From NCBI GenBank assembly GCA_947377285.1, contig CANCFT010000008.1, forward strand, positions 49,386 to 113,385: a stretch of DNA of 64,000 bases, written 5' to 3'. A program made the translations under genes and the position numbers. The DNA is from Bacteriovoracaceae bacterium. Its GTDB lineage: Bacteria > Bdellovibrionota > Bacteriovoracia > Bacteriovoracales > Bacteriovoracaceae. This document shows, piece after piece, positions 45,535 through 54,294 of this stretch (its first letter is position 1; the number at the start of each line of letters is the position of its first letter). The notes under the pieces are model-generated. The model was not told where the DNA came from and made no database searches. It was given only the letters and a program-made list of their open reading frames with translations.

Positions 45535-46818
45535 TTACTTAAAGTTAATTATAATTCGATCGAGATCAATCATTCCCATTCTTGAAGCTAGACTTAGTTC
45601 ACGTAATTTGGAAAAACTGGTTGCTGATAATCTTACAATCTGAGGTCCTGCTGAAATCGTAACTGCAGCTGCACAATTTACAGATTGGTATTGATCTTGA
45701 ACTTGTTGACACAATTTCATTCTTACTCCCATCTCGCTCTGTCTTAGAACAAGTGTAATAGAATCAACTAACCGATCATCAAATTGAGAAGGAATTTGCA
45801 TTAAGCTTTTTAAACTCACGCCACTTGTATCATATAATCTTTGGTTAATAATTTGCTCAAATTGTCTCTCATTTGTCGGAGGAAACTGGTTGTCATTTCT
45901 TTTTTCAAATTCGATTGAAACTTCTTCAACTGAAATATTCCCTCGGAAATAAAGTCTTAAACCTTGAATGTCAGAACCGATTCTCATATTTTGGAAAAGT
46001 TCAAAAGTTAAACGAGTTGATGACCCTGTAACATTTTGCGAACTAGTCGATTGTTGATCATTGATCATTAATGAAGCAAGACCATATCCTCGATCACTTC
46101 TCGCTAGGACAGTGACTCTTTTAATTGTTTGACCAAGACGTTCTTGACCTAAATTAAACATTCTAAATAGTTCTAAACCACCTTCTTGTTGAATGCGTTC
46201 ATTGAGAAGGTGTCTGACAATCTCAACTTGTGGGCCTGAAGATGGACGAGTTGGGCCAGGGCCATTAGTACTAGAAGTCTCAAAAAGATTAAAGATAACT
46301 TTCTCAACATAAAATCGCCCTTGCATACTAAGTTCTAAAGTTCGTAGTGACTGACCAGTGGTGTTGCTAAAGGGGTCGACTTTAAAAGTATATTGGCCCA
46401 TCTGGCGAGAAACAGTTTTTGAATTCTCAATTGATTGACCATTAATCACGAGGGCAGCTAAGCCTTGTCCTTGTTCAGTGCTTGCAACGATTGTTATGTC
46501 TTTAATTCTTAAGCCAAGAAGTTGAGTTTGGACATATTGATCTGAGAGAAGATCAATTCTGCTTTGACCATTAAAATAATTTTGGATATTTTCTTCAACT
46601 GTACTGACTTGTTGATTACCCCAAGGATCGAAGCTACCGGATTGAGAGGGAATAGAAGGGTAAGTTGGTGTGGCCGGAATTTCAGGCCGACTTGGTTGAT
46701 TTGGTCGCCCAGGTTGGTTCCCAGGATGATTAGGACGGCTTCCCCATCCAATTGAATCAGCGTAAACAGATGCTGAAGTTAGAAGAAGTGCACTGAGCAC
46801 GATGCATTTGAATCCCAT
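45535..46818 (-). CDS. Secreted protein with three repeated beta-rich domains
   Basis: 427 residues. Signal peptide (GFKCIVLSALLLTSASVYA) and a Pro/Asn/Gly-rich linker (NHPGNQPGRPNQPSRPEIPA), then three related units: about 70-165, 195-290 and 305-425. Each has a helix (RIDLLSDQYVQTQLLGL; RHLLNERIQQEGGLELFRMF; QIINQRLYDTSGVSL), a strand (IKDITIVAS; IKRVTVLAR; VDSITLVLR) and a closing strand near YVEKVIFNLFE, SVEEVSIEFE and DLDRIIINF. I do not recognise the family. The third copy alone has two Cys. Likely an extracytoplasmic binding protein. A purine-rich ribosome site (GGGGGG) precedes the ATG. Confidence 0.75.
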   Translation of the reverse strand: MGFKCIVLSALLLTSASVYADSIGWGSRPNHPGNQPGRPNQPSRPEIPATPTYPSIPSQSGSFDPWGNQQVSTVEENIQNYFNGQSRIDLLSDQYVQTQLLGLRIKDITIVASTEQGQGLAALVINGQSIENSKTVSRQMGQYTFKVDPFSNTTGQSLRTLELSMQGRFYVEKVIFNLFETSSTNGPGPTRPSSGPQVEIVRHLLNERIQQEGGLELFRMFNLGQERLGQTIKRVTVLARSDRGYGLASLMINDQQSTSSQNVTGSSTRLTFELFQNMRIGSDIQGLRLYFRGNISVEEVSIEFEKRNDNQFPPTNERQFEQIINQRLYDTSGVSLKSLMQIPSQFDDRLVDSITLVLRQSEMGVRMKLCQQVQDQYQSVNCAAAVTISAGPQIVRLSATSFSKLRELSLASRMGMIDLDRIIINFK

Positions 46819-46905
46819 TTTCCCCCCTCGATAGTACCCGTGAGTACAGGCACAATCGATAGAGCAAGCGATGTGCCAAACAAATCAAAGTATTTTGGTT
46901 TCAAC

Positions 46906-46933
46906 TTGACCCATTTTTAGTAAAATTTAAAAT
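46906..46933 (+). promoter_or_regulatory. Candidate sigma-70 promoter of dapF
   Basis: TTGACC (46906-46911) and TAAAAT (46928-46933) with a 16-bp spacer lie 38 nt upstream of the dapF start codon. Confidence 0.55.
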
Positions 46934-46971
46934 AGCTGGTATCAATTTGACCATTATTGTCGGAAATAGAG

Positions 46972-47778
46972 ATGAAAAATAAAAAATTAGATTTTATTAA
47001 AATGAATGCAACTGGAAATGATTTTATAGTCATAGATAATCGCCATCAGGTTGTTGAAGCTGAAAATAATCTACTTTGGAAAACATTATGTACTCTAAAA
47101 ACTGGAATTGGTGCTGATGGAGTTCTACTTTTAGAAAAGAGTGTAAAGGCGAACTTTCGAATGCGTTATATAAATGCTGATGGTGGTGAAGTTGAAATGT
47201 GTGGAAATGGTGGCAGGGCCATAACTGCATTTGCCAATGAACTTTTAGAGCTACCACAGAAGACATATAAATTTGAAACGATGAATGGAATTTATGAGTG
47301 CTCTCTTGATTCAACATATGGTTACCGTTTAAAAATGACTGAATTGTATGATGTTGGAAAAATTCAACTGGATTCATTAAATATCAAGAATCATTATTCA
47401 CTTTATATGAACACAGGTGTTCCACATAGTGTTTTCGAAGTTGATCATCTAGAAACATATCCGGTTTATGAAACCGGAAAGACTATTCGCTACAACTCTA
47501 TCTTTGAGAAAGGAAGTAATGCTAATTTTTTCGAGAAAATTGCTCCTAATCATTTAAGAGTTAGAACTTATGAGCGAGGTGTTGAAAATGAAACTCTTTC
47601 ATGTGGAACTGGTGTGACGGCTACTGCTATTGCAGCTGCCGTTGCTTATGGATGGCTTGATGAAATAAAAATTGAAACTTTAGGTGGAAATCTCGCAGTA
47701 AAGTTTAATGCAGATTTTAGTGAAGTTTATCTTTGTGGAAAAGTAGAAAAAGTATTTATTGGAAAAGTTTTTATTTAG
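46972..47778 (+). CDS. dapF: Diaminopimelate epimerase
   Basis: 268 residues. The family opens with FIKMNATGNDFIVID. The two catalytic Cys are in MCGNGGRA near residue 70 and LSCGTGVTA near 213. DapF interconverts LL- and meso-diaminopimelate for lysine and peptidoglycan synthesis. I chose the ATG at 46972, which has GGAAATAGAG upstream; an in-frame TTG at 46957 is possible. It converges with the transglycosylase-like gene, overlapping by 4 nt. Confidence 0.95.
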   Translation: MKNKKLDFIKMNATGNDFIVIDNRHQVVEAENNLLWKTLCTLKTGIGADGVLLLEKSVKANFRMRYINADGGEVEMCGNGGRAITAFANELLELPQKTYKFETMNGIYECSLDSTYGYRLKMTELYDVGKIQLDSLNIKNHYSLYMNTGVPHSVFEVDHLETYPVYETGKTIRYNSIFEKGSNANFFEKIAPNHLRVRTYERGVENETLSCGTGVTATAIAAAVAYGWLDEIKIETLGGNLAVKFNADFSEVYLCGKVEKVFIGKVFI

Positions 47779-48320
47779 TGAATTGAAGCAATCATTCTCA
47801 TACGCTTTTCAATTTTTAAACTATAACGATATTTAAATTTTTTAGTTTGAGAGTGATACCTGGCAAACCATATGCGATCAATCTTTTCATGTCGGTCCTT
47901 TAGAATGGTCAAAATAATCGCCATTTTACTCAGAGCATAAGCTTCATTTTTCTTTAAAAGTTTAGAGTTGATTTTTTTAAACCCTAATCTCTCAAATTCT
48001 TTATTCCAAATGCTTACATTGATTTGTGCCAAAGATAAATCGCCTGTTGTAGAAATTTTTTCATTCACAAAATCACTCTCAGTCCCAATAATAGCAATCA
48101 TCAGTTTTGGATCAATTCTATACTGCATTGTTATTCTGTATAAACATTGAGCAAGTCGATCTTTTGTTGAAGTATGAAGCTCGGGCTGAATTCTCCCAAT
48201 CATTTTGGCAATCATTCGTGTTTGAATCTGTTTAAACTTGAAACTTACAAGATCCACCGGTTGAGCAGAAGAAGAAAGTATCAATACAATCAAAAAAGTT
48301 ATGAATGTTAATTTTTTCAT
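47775..48320 (-). CDS. Lytic-transglycosylase-like (SLT) secreted protein
   Basis: 181 residues from an ATG at 48320 behind GGAGGAAT. Signal peptide (KKLTFITFLIVLILSSSAQ). Residues about 75-130 resemble an SLT domain: YRIDPKLMIAIIGTESDFVN carries the catalytic-Glu motif (xES) and GDLSLAQINV the 'GxxQ' segment, followed by ALSKMAIILTILKD and WFARYHS in place of the family's 'A..YN.G'. It probably cleaves peptidoglycan glycan strands in the periplasm. It is shorter than usual, so activity is likely but not certain. Confidence 0.8.
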   Translation of the reverse strand: MKKLTFITFLIVLILSSSAQPVDLVSFKFKQIQTRMIAKMIGRIQPELHTSTKDRLAQCLYRITMQYRIDPKLMIAIIGTESDFVNEKISTTGDLSLAQINVSIWNKEFERLGFKKINSKLLKKNEAYALSKMAIILTILKDRHEKIDRIWFARYHSQTKKFKYRYSLKIEKRMRMIASIH

Positions 48321-48471
48321 TATTCCTCCGCATCGCCTTGTTTGCATTAGCAGTGCCAATAACAAACAACAATGAGGCTTATTAAAATTTAATATTTTTT
48401 AAAGAGTTAATTCTCATTCAGTATCCCAAAAGTGTTCAAAGTTTTTTAGAATTCAATAAGGGAGATTTGCG

Positions 48472-49281
48472 ATGAGAGAAATTAAATTAAAATTACTAAT
48501 TGAAATTGTAGTTTTGTGTTTATTATTAATTTTTACTTATGGATGTGGGAAAGAAAGCGGTTCAAACATTGAGTCTTTGAACACATCAATTTCCAAAAGA
48601 GATATTAATCCCATTCCTAATCATAAAGTTAAAAAAATTGAACTTGGTATTGCTGATAGCTTTGCCATTTTAGCCTACAGTTCGATTATTTCTGCCCCGA
48701 CTTCAACTATTATGGGGAAAGTTGGGCTAATGCCCGGTGGAAGATCATTAATAAATTTAAATTTAAATACCGAAGTGTCCGGAGGGAGTGAAGATGTATA
48801 TGCCGGAGATGATGCTGGAGATCAGTTGAATTATTTGAGCATTGCTAAAAGTGATTTAATATCGGCTTATCGCGAAGTTGTTGGAAGAGTTACTGATAAA
48901 GATAAAATTGAATCTTTTGGGGGTAAACTCGGAGGCAGAGTCTTACCTTCAGGAACTTATAAATGGTCAAGTAGTGTTTTTATCAATTCAGACTTGGTAT
49001 TAGAAGGTAGTGAAACAGATGTTTTTATTTTTCAAATAGATGGAAATTTGACTTTGTCACCAGGGGTGAAGATTCTTTTAAATGGCGGGGCTAAGGCTAA
49101 AAATGTTTTTTGGCAAGTCAGTGGGCGTGTACTACTAGACTCATTATCTAGCTTTAATGGAACAGTTATTTCCCAAATGACTTTTGAAATGAAAAATCAA
49201 GCAGTGTTAAATGGTCGGGCTTTCGTAAAAAATGGAAAACTCGTATTATCTCAAAATAATATATCAAGACCTGGTCTCTAG
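48472..49281 (+). CDS. DUF3494 (ice-binding-like) lipoprotein
   Basis: 269 residues. Lipoprotein signal with lipobox FTYGC. The DUF3494 fold is recognisable: LGIADSFAILAYSSIISAP, a cap helix segment (YLSIAKSDLISAYREVVGRV), LGGRVLPSGTYKW, VFIFQIDGNLTLSPGV, KNVFWQVSGRVLLDSLSSF and a terminal NGRAFVKNGKLVL. This is the beta-solenoid of ice-binding proteins, found widely in cold and non-cold bacteria; many members probably act in adhesion. As a lipoprotein in front of the large Cys-rich surface protein it may belong to the same surface system. Confidence 0.88.
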   Translation: MREIKLKLLIEIVVLCLLLIFTYGCGKESGSNIESLNTSISKRDINPIPNHKVKKIELGIADSFAILAYSSIISAPTSTIMGKVGLMPGGRSLINLNLNTEVSGGSEDVYAGDDAGDQLNYLSIAKSDLISAYREVVGRVTDKDKIESFGGKLGGRVLPSGTYKWSSSVFINSDLVLEGSETDVFIFQIDGNLTLSPGVKILLNGGAKAKNVFWQVSGRVLLDSLSSFNGTVISQMTFEMKNQAVLNGRAFVKNGKLVLSQNNISRPGL

Positions 49282-49370
49282 TGGAAAAGTTATGCCCGAT
49301 AATCTCAATCAATTGATTAAAAGGGGGAGATTACTAAAGTATTACTCAAGGAATCTATAGATTATTCGAT

Positions 49371-49400
49371 AGGAAACAATGAACTTTGTTTCCTAAGGAA
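49371..49400 (+). promoter_or_regulatory. Hairpin adjoining the ribosome-binding site of the Hint-like gene
   Basis: AGGAAACAA (49371-49379) and TTGTTTCCT (49386-49394) form a perfect 9-bp stem with a 6-nt loop, ending at the Shine-Dalgarno AAGGAA (49395-49400) that precedes the ATG at 49407. It could affect ribosome access or mark the transcript's 5' end. Confidence 0.45.
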
Positions 49401-49406
49401 TAATGC

Positions 49407-52400
49407 ATGGAATTTATTAAATTAAAGCTTAAAAATAAAACGTGGAAAACATTAATTTTTATAGTTCCACTTACAATTATTTTATTTTCATATCAGCAGT
49501 GTTCTCGCTCTTGTGATATAGAAATCAACAGGGTCGTAGGAAGTAATAACTTATTACCTTTTTGTAGCATTGATAATTCGGTTGCCTGTGTAAATGATTT
49601 TAAGTCTTGTGGAGATCATTCTGATTCTACAAAGTGGTATACTGATACTACAAATGTCATTCCGAAAGATAGAGTTTGTAAGTATGGTGAGACCGTTATC
49701 GATAACTATACCGAACAGGCCGAATATACTTGTAAAGATGGTTCCACAACTCCAACTGGAGTTACCAAAGAAGGTCCAGTTAAAGACCTTGGACAATGTA
49801 GTGATGTTCCTTTTAATTGTGGACCACACATGGATGGAACAAAGTGGTGGGAATCAGATCCTACACTTCAGAAAATCCCGCGTGTTTGTGCTCAGCCTTC
49901 TCCGGATGCATTTAATTATTATAATTCTGAAAATGAATTTACATGTGTTAATGGAAAAATCATTTCTACAGATCAAAAAAGATTAACAACTTTAAATAAA
50001 GCAGATAACTGTCTTGGTGAAAATAATTGCTTAACCCACACAGAAGGTGCTGTCTGGTATGAAAACAAAGGAACTATTCAAGTTCCAAGGATATGCAATG
50101 ATGTCGCAAAAACGCCTGTAGTCGATATTTATGTTAACAAAAAAGAATTAAAGTGTGACAAAGGAATTCCTGAAGAACAACCAGTCACTTTAAGAGGTGA
50201 TTTGCTTAGTTATGGTGAATGTCCAGAAACGGTTAATTGTGGAAATTATCACGACGGAGAAACATGGAAAGTAGTTACTGATGAAGTAATTGTTGAAAAT
50301 TATACTTGTAGTGATAAGTTAACTCCAGCAGAAACTCGTTACGCAAAAATTCAAGTCAAACAATGTATTAATGGAATAATTACGGTTAAAGATTCTATTA
50401 AGGGCAATCTCTTAAGTTCCGGTATATGCCCACGTGCTGGGTGCGCACCCTATTTAGATAGTGAGCGTTGGCTTGTGGATTTAGGTTTAGAAATTATTGA
50501 ACCTAAGAAATGTCCATATGGACCAACTGAACCAACACCTACAATTTCTTATGTAAATTTACAGGAAGCTATTTGTAATAATGGTGCAACTAATCCAACA
50601 GGTTATTTGCAACCTGGTGATAAAAAGAAAGAAAGTACTTGTTATACTTGTGCTCCTAGTTCAAAGAAAATTTGTCCTAAAGAAAATGCTTCCGGATATC
50701 AAACCTGTAAAGTAGATGGGACTGGGTATGGAGAATGCCAATTAGATCATTGCAATCCAGGATTTTATAACAAAGACGGAGCGTGCCTAGCTCAAATTTG
50801 TACCCCAGGTAAAAAGTATTCATGTGATTCAAGTGCCAATTCAAAAGGATCAAAAATTTGTAATGAATTTGGATCAAATTATGGAGCTTGTTCATTTGAA
50901 AGTTGTAATTCAGGATATGTAAAAGTGCCTGATGGATTCAGCTTAGATAAAAATGACAATAACGAGAAAGATGAAAAAGATAATGAAGATAAAGATAATA
51001 AAAATAAAACAAAAGACCACAAAAAAAATAAAGTTAAAAAAACCCATCATGGCAGAAAAGATAATGATAAAGATGATGACAAAAATGATGACAAAGAAAA
51101 AAGTGGAATGACAAAAACGGTTACTAAACAAGTTGAAATGTGCCAAAAAATTATTTGTGCACCAGATTCATTGAGTAGTACTGGGTGTGCTTCACTTAAA
51201 GAAATTCCAGGTGGATTCTATCAACAAAAATGTAATTCATTTGGAACTCAATATTTGCAATGCGCTTTAAGCTGTAAAGATGGCTCAACTCCAAAAGATG
51301 GAATGTGTTTATCTTATCACTGGGCCCCTTCAACAAAATGGTCAAGTTGTGATCAGGATTGTGGTGGAAGTCAGGTTCAAGAATTTACGTGTGCTAATAA
51401 TTTAAATGAAGCTGCAGATAATGCAAAATGTACAATGGCAAAACCTATTGTCAGTCGAATTTGTAATTCAAAAAATACTCCTTGGACTGAGGGAGTAGAG
51501 CAAGTCACTCCTGCCACTCGTGAAGTTTGCCCAGGACTTTACTTGGGTTATATTGAAAAAACTTTCCAAAAAACAATTAATTTTAGTTGTGTTGATAATA
51601 AAAAAATAAAAACTTTAAGTGAGCCAGTTTTACTAGCAACTCATAATTATTGTTCTGCAATTCAACCAGCTCGATGTAGCCATGATTCATTATCTATTCC
51701 AGAATCACTTGGACGACTGAGTTGGATGAAAGTATGTCAGGATAAAGTACCTGTAATTAAATCATTTTTTGAAACTATTGGTGGGGCAGACCAGCTCTCG
51801 AAATATCTAAATGATACTAATAGTTCAATGTATGGAAAGGATAGACCTAGACCTCTATACGTAACTTTTTCAGATCAAAAAAATGTTCCTTGGATTGCAC
51901 CTAAGTCTAGTACAACAAAGTCTGGGGCAACTAGTTGTGAAGTGCCAGCTGATATAAAAGTTTTTGGAATATGTACTTCGTCTTGCTATACTCCTGATCA
52001 AAAATTGTTGTTTGATGTGGCCGGAAAACCAAAGTATGTTCCAATCTTGGAGGCAATTAATCAAAAACAAGAAAGTATAATGTCACTGACATCAAATAGT
52101 GTTCTCGAAAAATTAAAATTTGAAGCATCACCAATTGCTCATTTTGTAAGCGAGTTAGTGGATACAAATCACAAAATTAGAAACTTCATCACAGTAAGTG
52201 GTGGGAAATTATCAGTTACTTTTAATCACCCACTCGTTGCAAGCGATGGAGTCATAAGAGAAGCGAGTGATTTTAAAGTTGGTGACCAACTCATTAGAGC
52301 GAATGGTAAATTTGATGAAATTAGTTCGATAGAAGATGTTGTTTACACTGGAAAAGTTCACAATGTACTTCCATATAGTGAAAGCACGACAGGTAATATT

Positions 52401-52517
52401 ATAGTTGCAGAAGGATTTTTAAGTGGATCAGCTTATTACCAAAATGATGGTATGAGTTATATGAATCAACAAGTATTAAGACACAATCTATTGAACGGTA
52501 TTGATTTAAAAAAATAA
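49407..52517 (+). CDS. Large Cys-rich surface protein with C-terminal Hedgehog/Hint-like domain
   Basis: 1036 residues. A hydrophobic N-terminal anchor (TLIFIVPLTIILFSYQQC) may be a signal or atypical lipobox. Residues about 65-410 hold five repeats of about 70 residues with the pattern C-x2-H/Y-x-D/E-G/S-x2-W and a later RVC. Residues about 415-510 are Cys-rich. About 514-567 is a run of almost only Asp, Lys, Asn and Glu. A TSP1-like stretch follows near 640 (WSSCDQDCGGSQ). The last 177 residues resemble a Hint/Hog domain: CYTPDQKLLF (C860), LSVTFNHPLVASDG with the T-x-x-H block, DFKVGDQLIRANG and IIVAEGFLSGSAYY. Hint domains self-cleave; that is inference here. The next gene starts 12 nt downstream. 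Confidence 0.85.
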   Translation: MEFIKLKLKNKTWKTLIFIVPLTIILFSYQQCSRSCDIEINRVVGSNNLLPFCSIDNSVACVNDFKSCGDHSDSTKWYTDTTNVIPKDRVCKYGETVIDNYTEQAEYTCKDGSTTPTGVTKEGPVKDLGQCSDVPFNCGPHMDGTKWWESDPTLQKIPRVCAQPSPDAFNYYNSENEFTCVNGKIISTDQKRLTTLNKADNCLGENNCLTHTEGAVWYENKGTIQVPRICNDVAKTPVVDIYVNKKELKCDKGIPEEQPVTLRGDLLSYGECPETVNCGNYHDGETWKVVTDEVIVENYTCSDKLTPAETRYAKIQVKQCINGIITVKDSIKGNLLSSGICPRAGCAPYLDSERWLVDLGLEIIEPKKCPYGPTEPTPTISYVNLQEAICNNGATNPTGYLQPGDKKKESTCYTCAPSSKKICPKENASGYQTCKVDGTGYGECQLDHCNPGFYNKDGACLAQICTPGKKYSCDSSANSKGSKICNEFGSNYGACSFESCNSGYVKVPDGFSLDKNDNNEKDEKDNEDKDNKNKTKDHKKNKVKKTHHGRKDNDKDDDKNDDKEKSGMTKTVTKQVEMCQKIICAPDSLSSTGCASLKEIPGGFYQQKCNSFGTQYLQCALSCKDGSTPKDGMCLSYHWAPSTKWSSCDQDCGGSQVQEFTCANNLNEAADNAKCTMAKPIVSRICNSKNTPWTEGVEQVTPATREVCPGLYLGYIEKTFQKTINFSCVDNKKIKTLSEPVLLATHNYCSAIQPARCSHDSLSIPESLGRLSWMKVCQDKVPVIKSFFETIGGADQLSKYLNDTNSSMYGKDRPRPLYVTFSDQKNVPWIAPKSSTTKSGATSCEVPADIKVFGICTSSCYTPDQKLLFDVAGKPKYVPILEAINQKQESIMSLTSNSVLEKLKFEASPIAHFVSELVDTNHKIRNFITVSGGKLSVTFNHPLVASDGVIREASDFKVGDQLIRANGKFDEISSIEDVVYTGKVHNVLPYSESTTGNIIVAEGFLSGSAYYQNDGMSYMNQQVLRHNLLNGIDLKK

Positions 52518-52529
52518 AAAGGATTAGCT

Positions 52530-53219
52530 ATGAAGCCAAGAGTAAAATATACAATTATAGCGATACTTGTTGTTGTCGTGTTTGTTTCTATTATTAATCT
52601 AAAAAAAGTAGAAATAGTTAAGCCAGTTACTTCTGAACTAAGTCAAACGACTCCCGTTTTCCCAGCTAAAGATGGAGAACAAGAAAAAAATATTAAAGAT
52701 GCTAATAAAAAAGAGTTACCTGCAAATCCTTATTTAACAAAAGAATCCATTAGTGCCTTGCCTCCTCAAATAAAGGAATTTTTGTTACTAGATATGAAAT
52801 CTATAAAAAACACAGAAGAAACAAAACAATTCTATGAATTATTAAGATCGGAGTCGGCAATAGACGAAGCAAGAAAAATTTTACTTGATGTAAAATTAAC
52901 TGACTTAGTTGAAAGTGAGAGAGAGCATTTTGCAGCTACACGTTTTTTAGCTCGTGCATTAGGAGATTTAAATAATAAAACCAATAATGGACTTATTGAA
53001 ATAGTTAAAAAAATTATTTTGAAGGAAAATTTAAGTAGTGATTTGCCTGAGAAGGCGAAGATGATTTTAGCTGGTGATAAGGCAGAGTTAGTCCAAACTT
53101 TAATTGCCTTTAATAAAAATGCACATAAAGAACTTTTAAGCCGAACATCTAATTCTAATATTAAAAAAATCGTAGAAAATGCCAACAACTACAACGAGTC
53201 AATGAGAGTTGGAAATTAA
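52530..53219 (+). CDS. Small membrane-anchored protein downstream of the Hint-like gene
   Basis: 229 residues. One N-terminal membrane helix (YTIIAILVVVVFVSIINL) then a Lys/Glu-rich linker and a helical soluble domain (about 60-229) with no Cys. No family is recognised. It begins 12 nt after the 1036-residue protein with AAAAGGA as ribosome site, so it is co-translated with it and probably serves the same surface assembly, for example as an accessory or chaperone. It is convergent with lspA, with 2 nt between stops. Confidence 0.75.
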   Translation: MKPRVKYTIIAILVVVVFVSIINLKKVEIVKPVTSELSQTTPVFPAKDGEQEKNIKDANKKELPANPYLTKESISALPPQIKEFLLLDMKSIKNTEETKQFYELLRSESAIDEARKILLDVKLTDLVESEREHFAATRFLARALGDLNNKTNNGLIEIVKKIILKENLSSDLPEKAKMILAGDKAELVQTLIAFNKNAHKELLSRTSNSNIKKIVENANNYNESMRVGN

Positions 53220-53221
53220 TC

Positions 53222-54109
53222 TTATTTGGAGTTTGATAGTTTGTCTTGAATTTTCTTGGCAACTTCTTCTAGGTGCATGAAGTCGTCACCATGCCTTAGT
53301 TTTAAATCTGCTGGTTTGCCATCCAAAAGATTGTCTAAAAATCTTTCAAAAGCAAAAAGTGGTCCGGCAATTCGGTGAGAAATAATTTTTCCAAAAACAA
53401 ATAATATTAAGCAAAAAATTAAACTTATGGCAGTGTAAATTAAGATGAATGAGTGCAAGATACTTTGCGCCGTAGTACCTTTTATTATAGGTAATTCCAA
53501 TAGAGAAATTCGTAGATAGGTATAGCAAAAGGTCAGAGTAATTAAGCTTAGGGCAAAACCTACGCCTGTTAAAATAAGACTGTATTTTAATTGGAATTTT
53601 TTGTTTATCCAAAAAGATTTTCGTTCTTCTTTTTCAGGCCAAAAATGTTCTCCTTCTTTAATAAATGAATAGACGATTAATATAAATCCAATCAACTGAA
53701 ATAAGTCTGCCAAATTAAAAACAGGCGAGTGCATAGAATCAGTACCTATAATTAAAAAATCAACAACAAAACCCCAGTTTATTCTGTCTACGACATTTCC
53801 AAGTACACCTCCAATAAATATCGACATAGCTCCTCGCAAGATTAAAGAAGATGAAGAGAATAAATATTGAATGAGAAAATAAAGAACTAAAAGAAAGACT
53901 CCGCCTGTGGATAGGGCCACGGTTCTTAAAAGCTTTGGTAGTTCTGAAAAGAGTCCAAAGGCAAATCCTTGGTTTAGGTTTAATTTAATTTGAAATATAA
54001 TTAAATGGAAAGTTTCAACTAAATTTATGGCCCAGTGTTTTGTGAGTTGATCGATCAGAATGACCAAGAGTAGAGGAAGTAAAGTTATTTGCCATTCTTT
54101 TCTATTCAT
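53222..54109 (-). CDS. lspA: Signal peptidase II (LspA) fused to a two-TM plus HAMP module
   Basis: 295 residues. Residues 1-155 are LspA: IDQLTKHWA, LNLNQGFAFG, GGVLGNVVDR with catalytic D108, GFVVDFL and FNLAD with D135. LspA cuts prolipoproteins before the lipid-modified Cys. Usual length is 150-170. The extra 140 residues contain two more helices (about 175-198 and 221-243) and then SHRIAGPLFAFERFLDNL and LRHGDDFMHLEEV, a clear HAMP-like linker. No kinase or methyl-accepting domain follows. The fusion could sense or regulate lipoprotein processing, or be a gene fusion with a receptor remnant. The large number of lipoproteins nearby makes LspA activity plausible. Confidence 0.9.
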   Translation of the reverse strand: MNRKEWQITLLPLLLVILIDQLTKHWAINLVETFHLIIFQIKLNLNQGFAFGLFSELPKLLRTVALSTGGVFLLVLYFLIQYLFSSSSLILRGAMSIFIGGVLGNVVDRINWGFVVDFLIIGTDSMHSPVFNLADLFQLIGFILIVYSFIKEGEHFWPEKEERKSFWINKKFQLKYSLILTGVGFALSLITLTFCYTYLRISLLELPIIKGTTAQSILHSFILIYTAISLIFCLILFVFGKIISHRIAGPLFAFERFLDNLLDGKPADLKLRHGDDFMHLEEVAKKIQDKLSNSK

Positions 54110-54294
54110 TAATTTTTCTCAAATTCGTATTTCTTTAAAGATTAGATTTAATAATTATTAGAATATCACCAATCAAAAAATTGAAATTTAAAAATTAATA
54201 AGCAAAGCATTTTAGTCAAATATAAAAAACTACTTAAAAATTAATTAAGAAGGTAAAATAAACAATTAATTAACTTGGTTTAAGGTGAAAAATT

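Noticed and set aside
50943..51146. Minus-strand open frame rich in Phe and Ile
   Set aside because: It is the low-complexity shadow of the Asp/Lys/Asn/Glu linker in the large surface protein.
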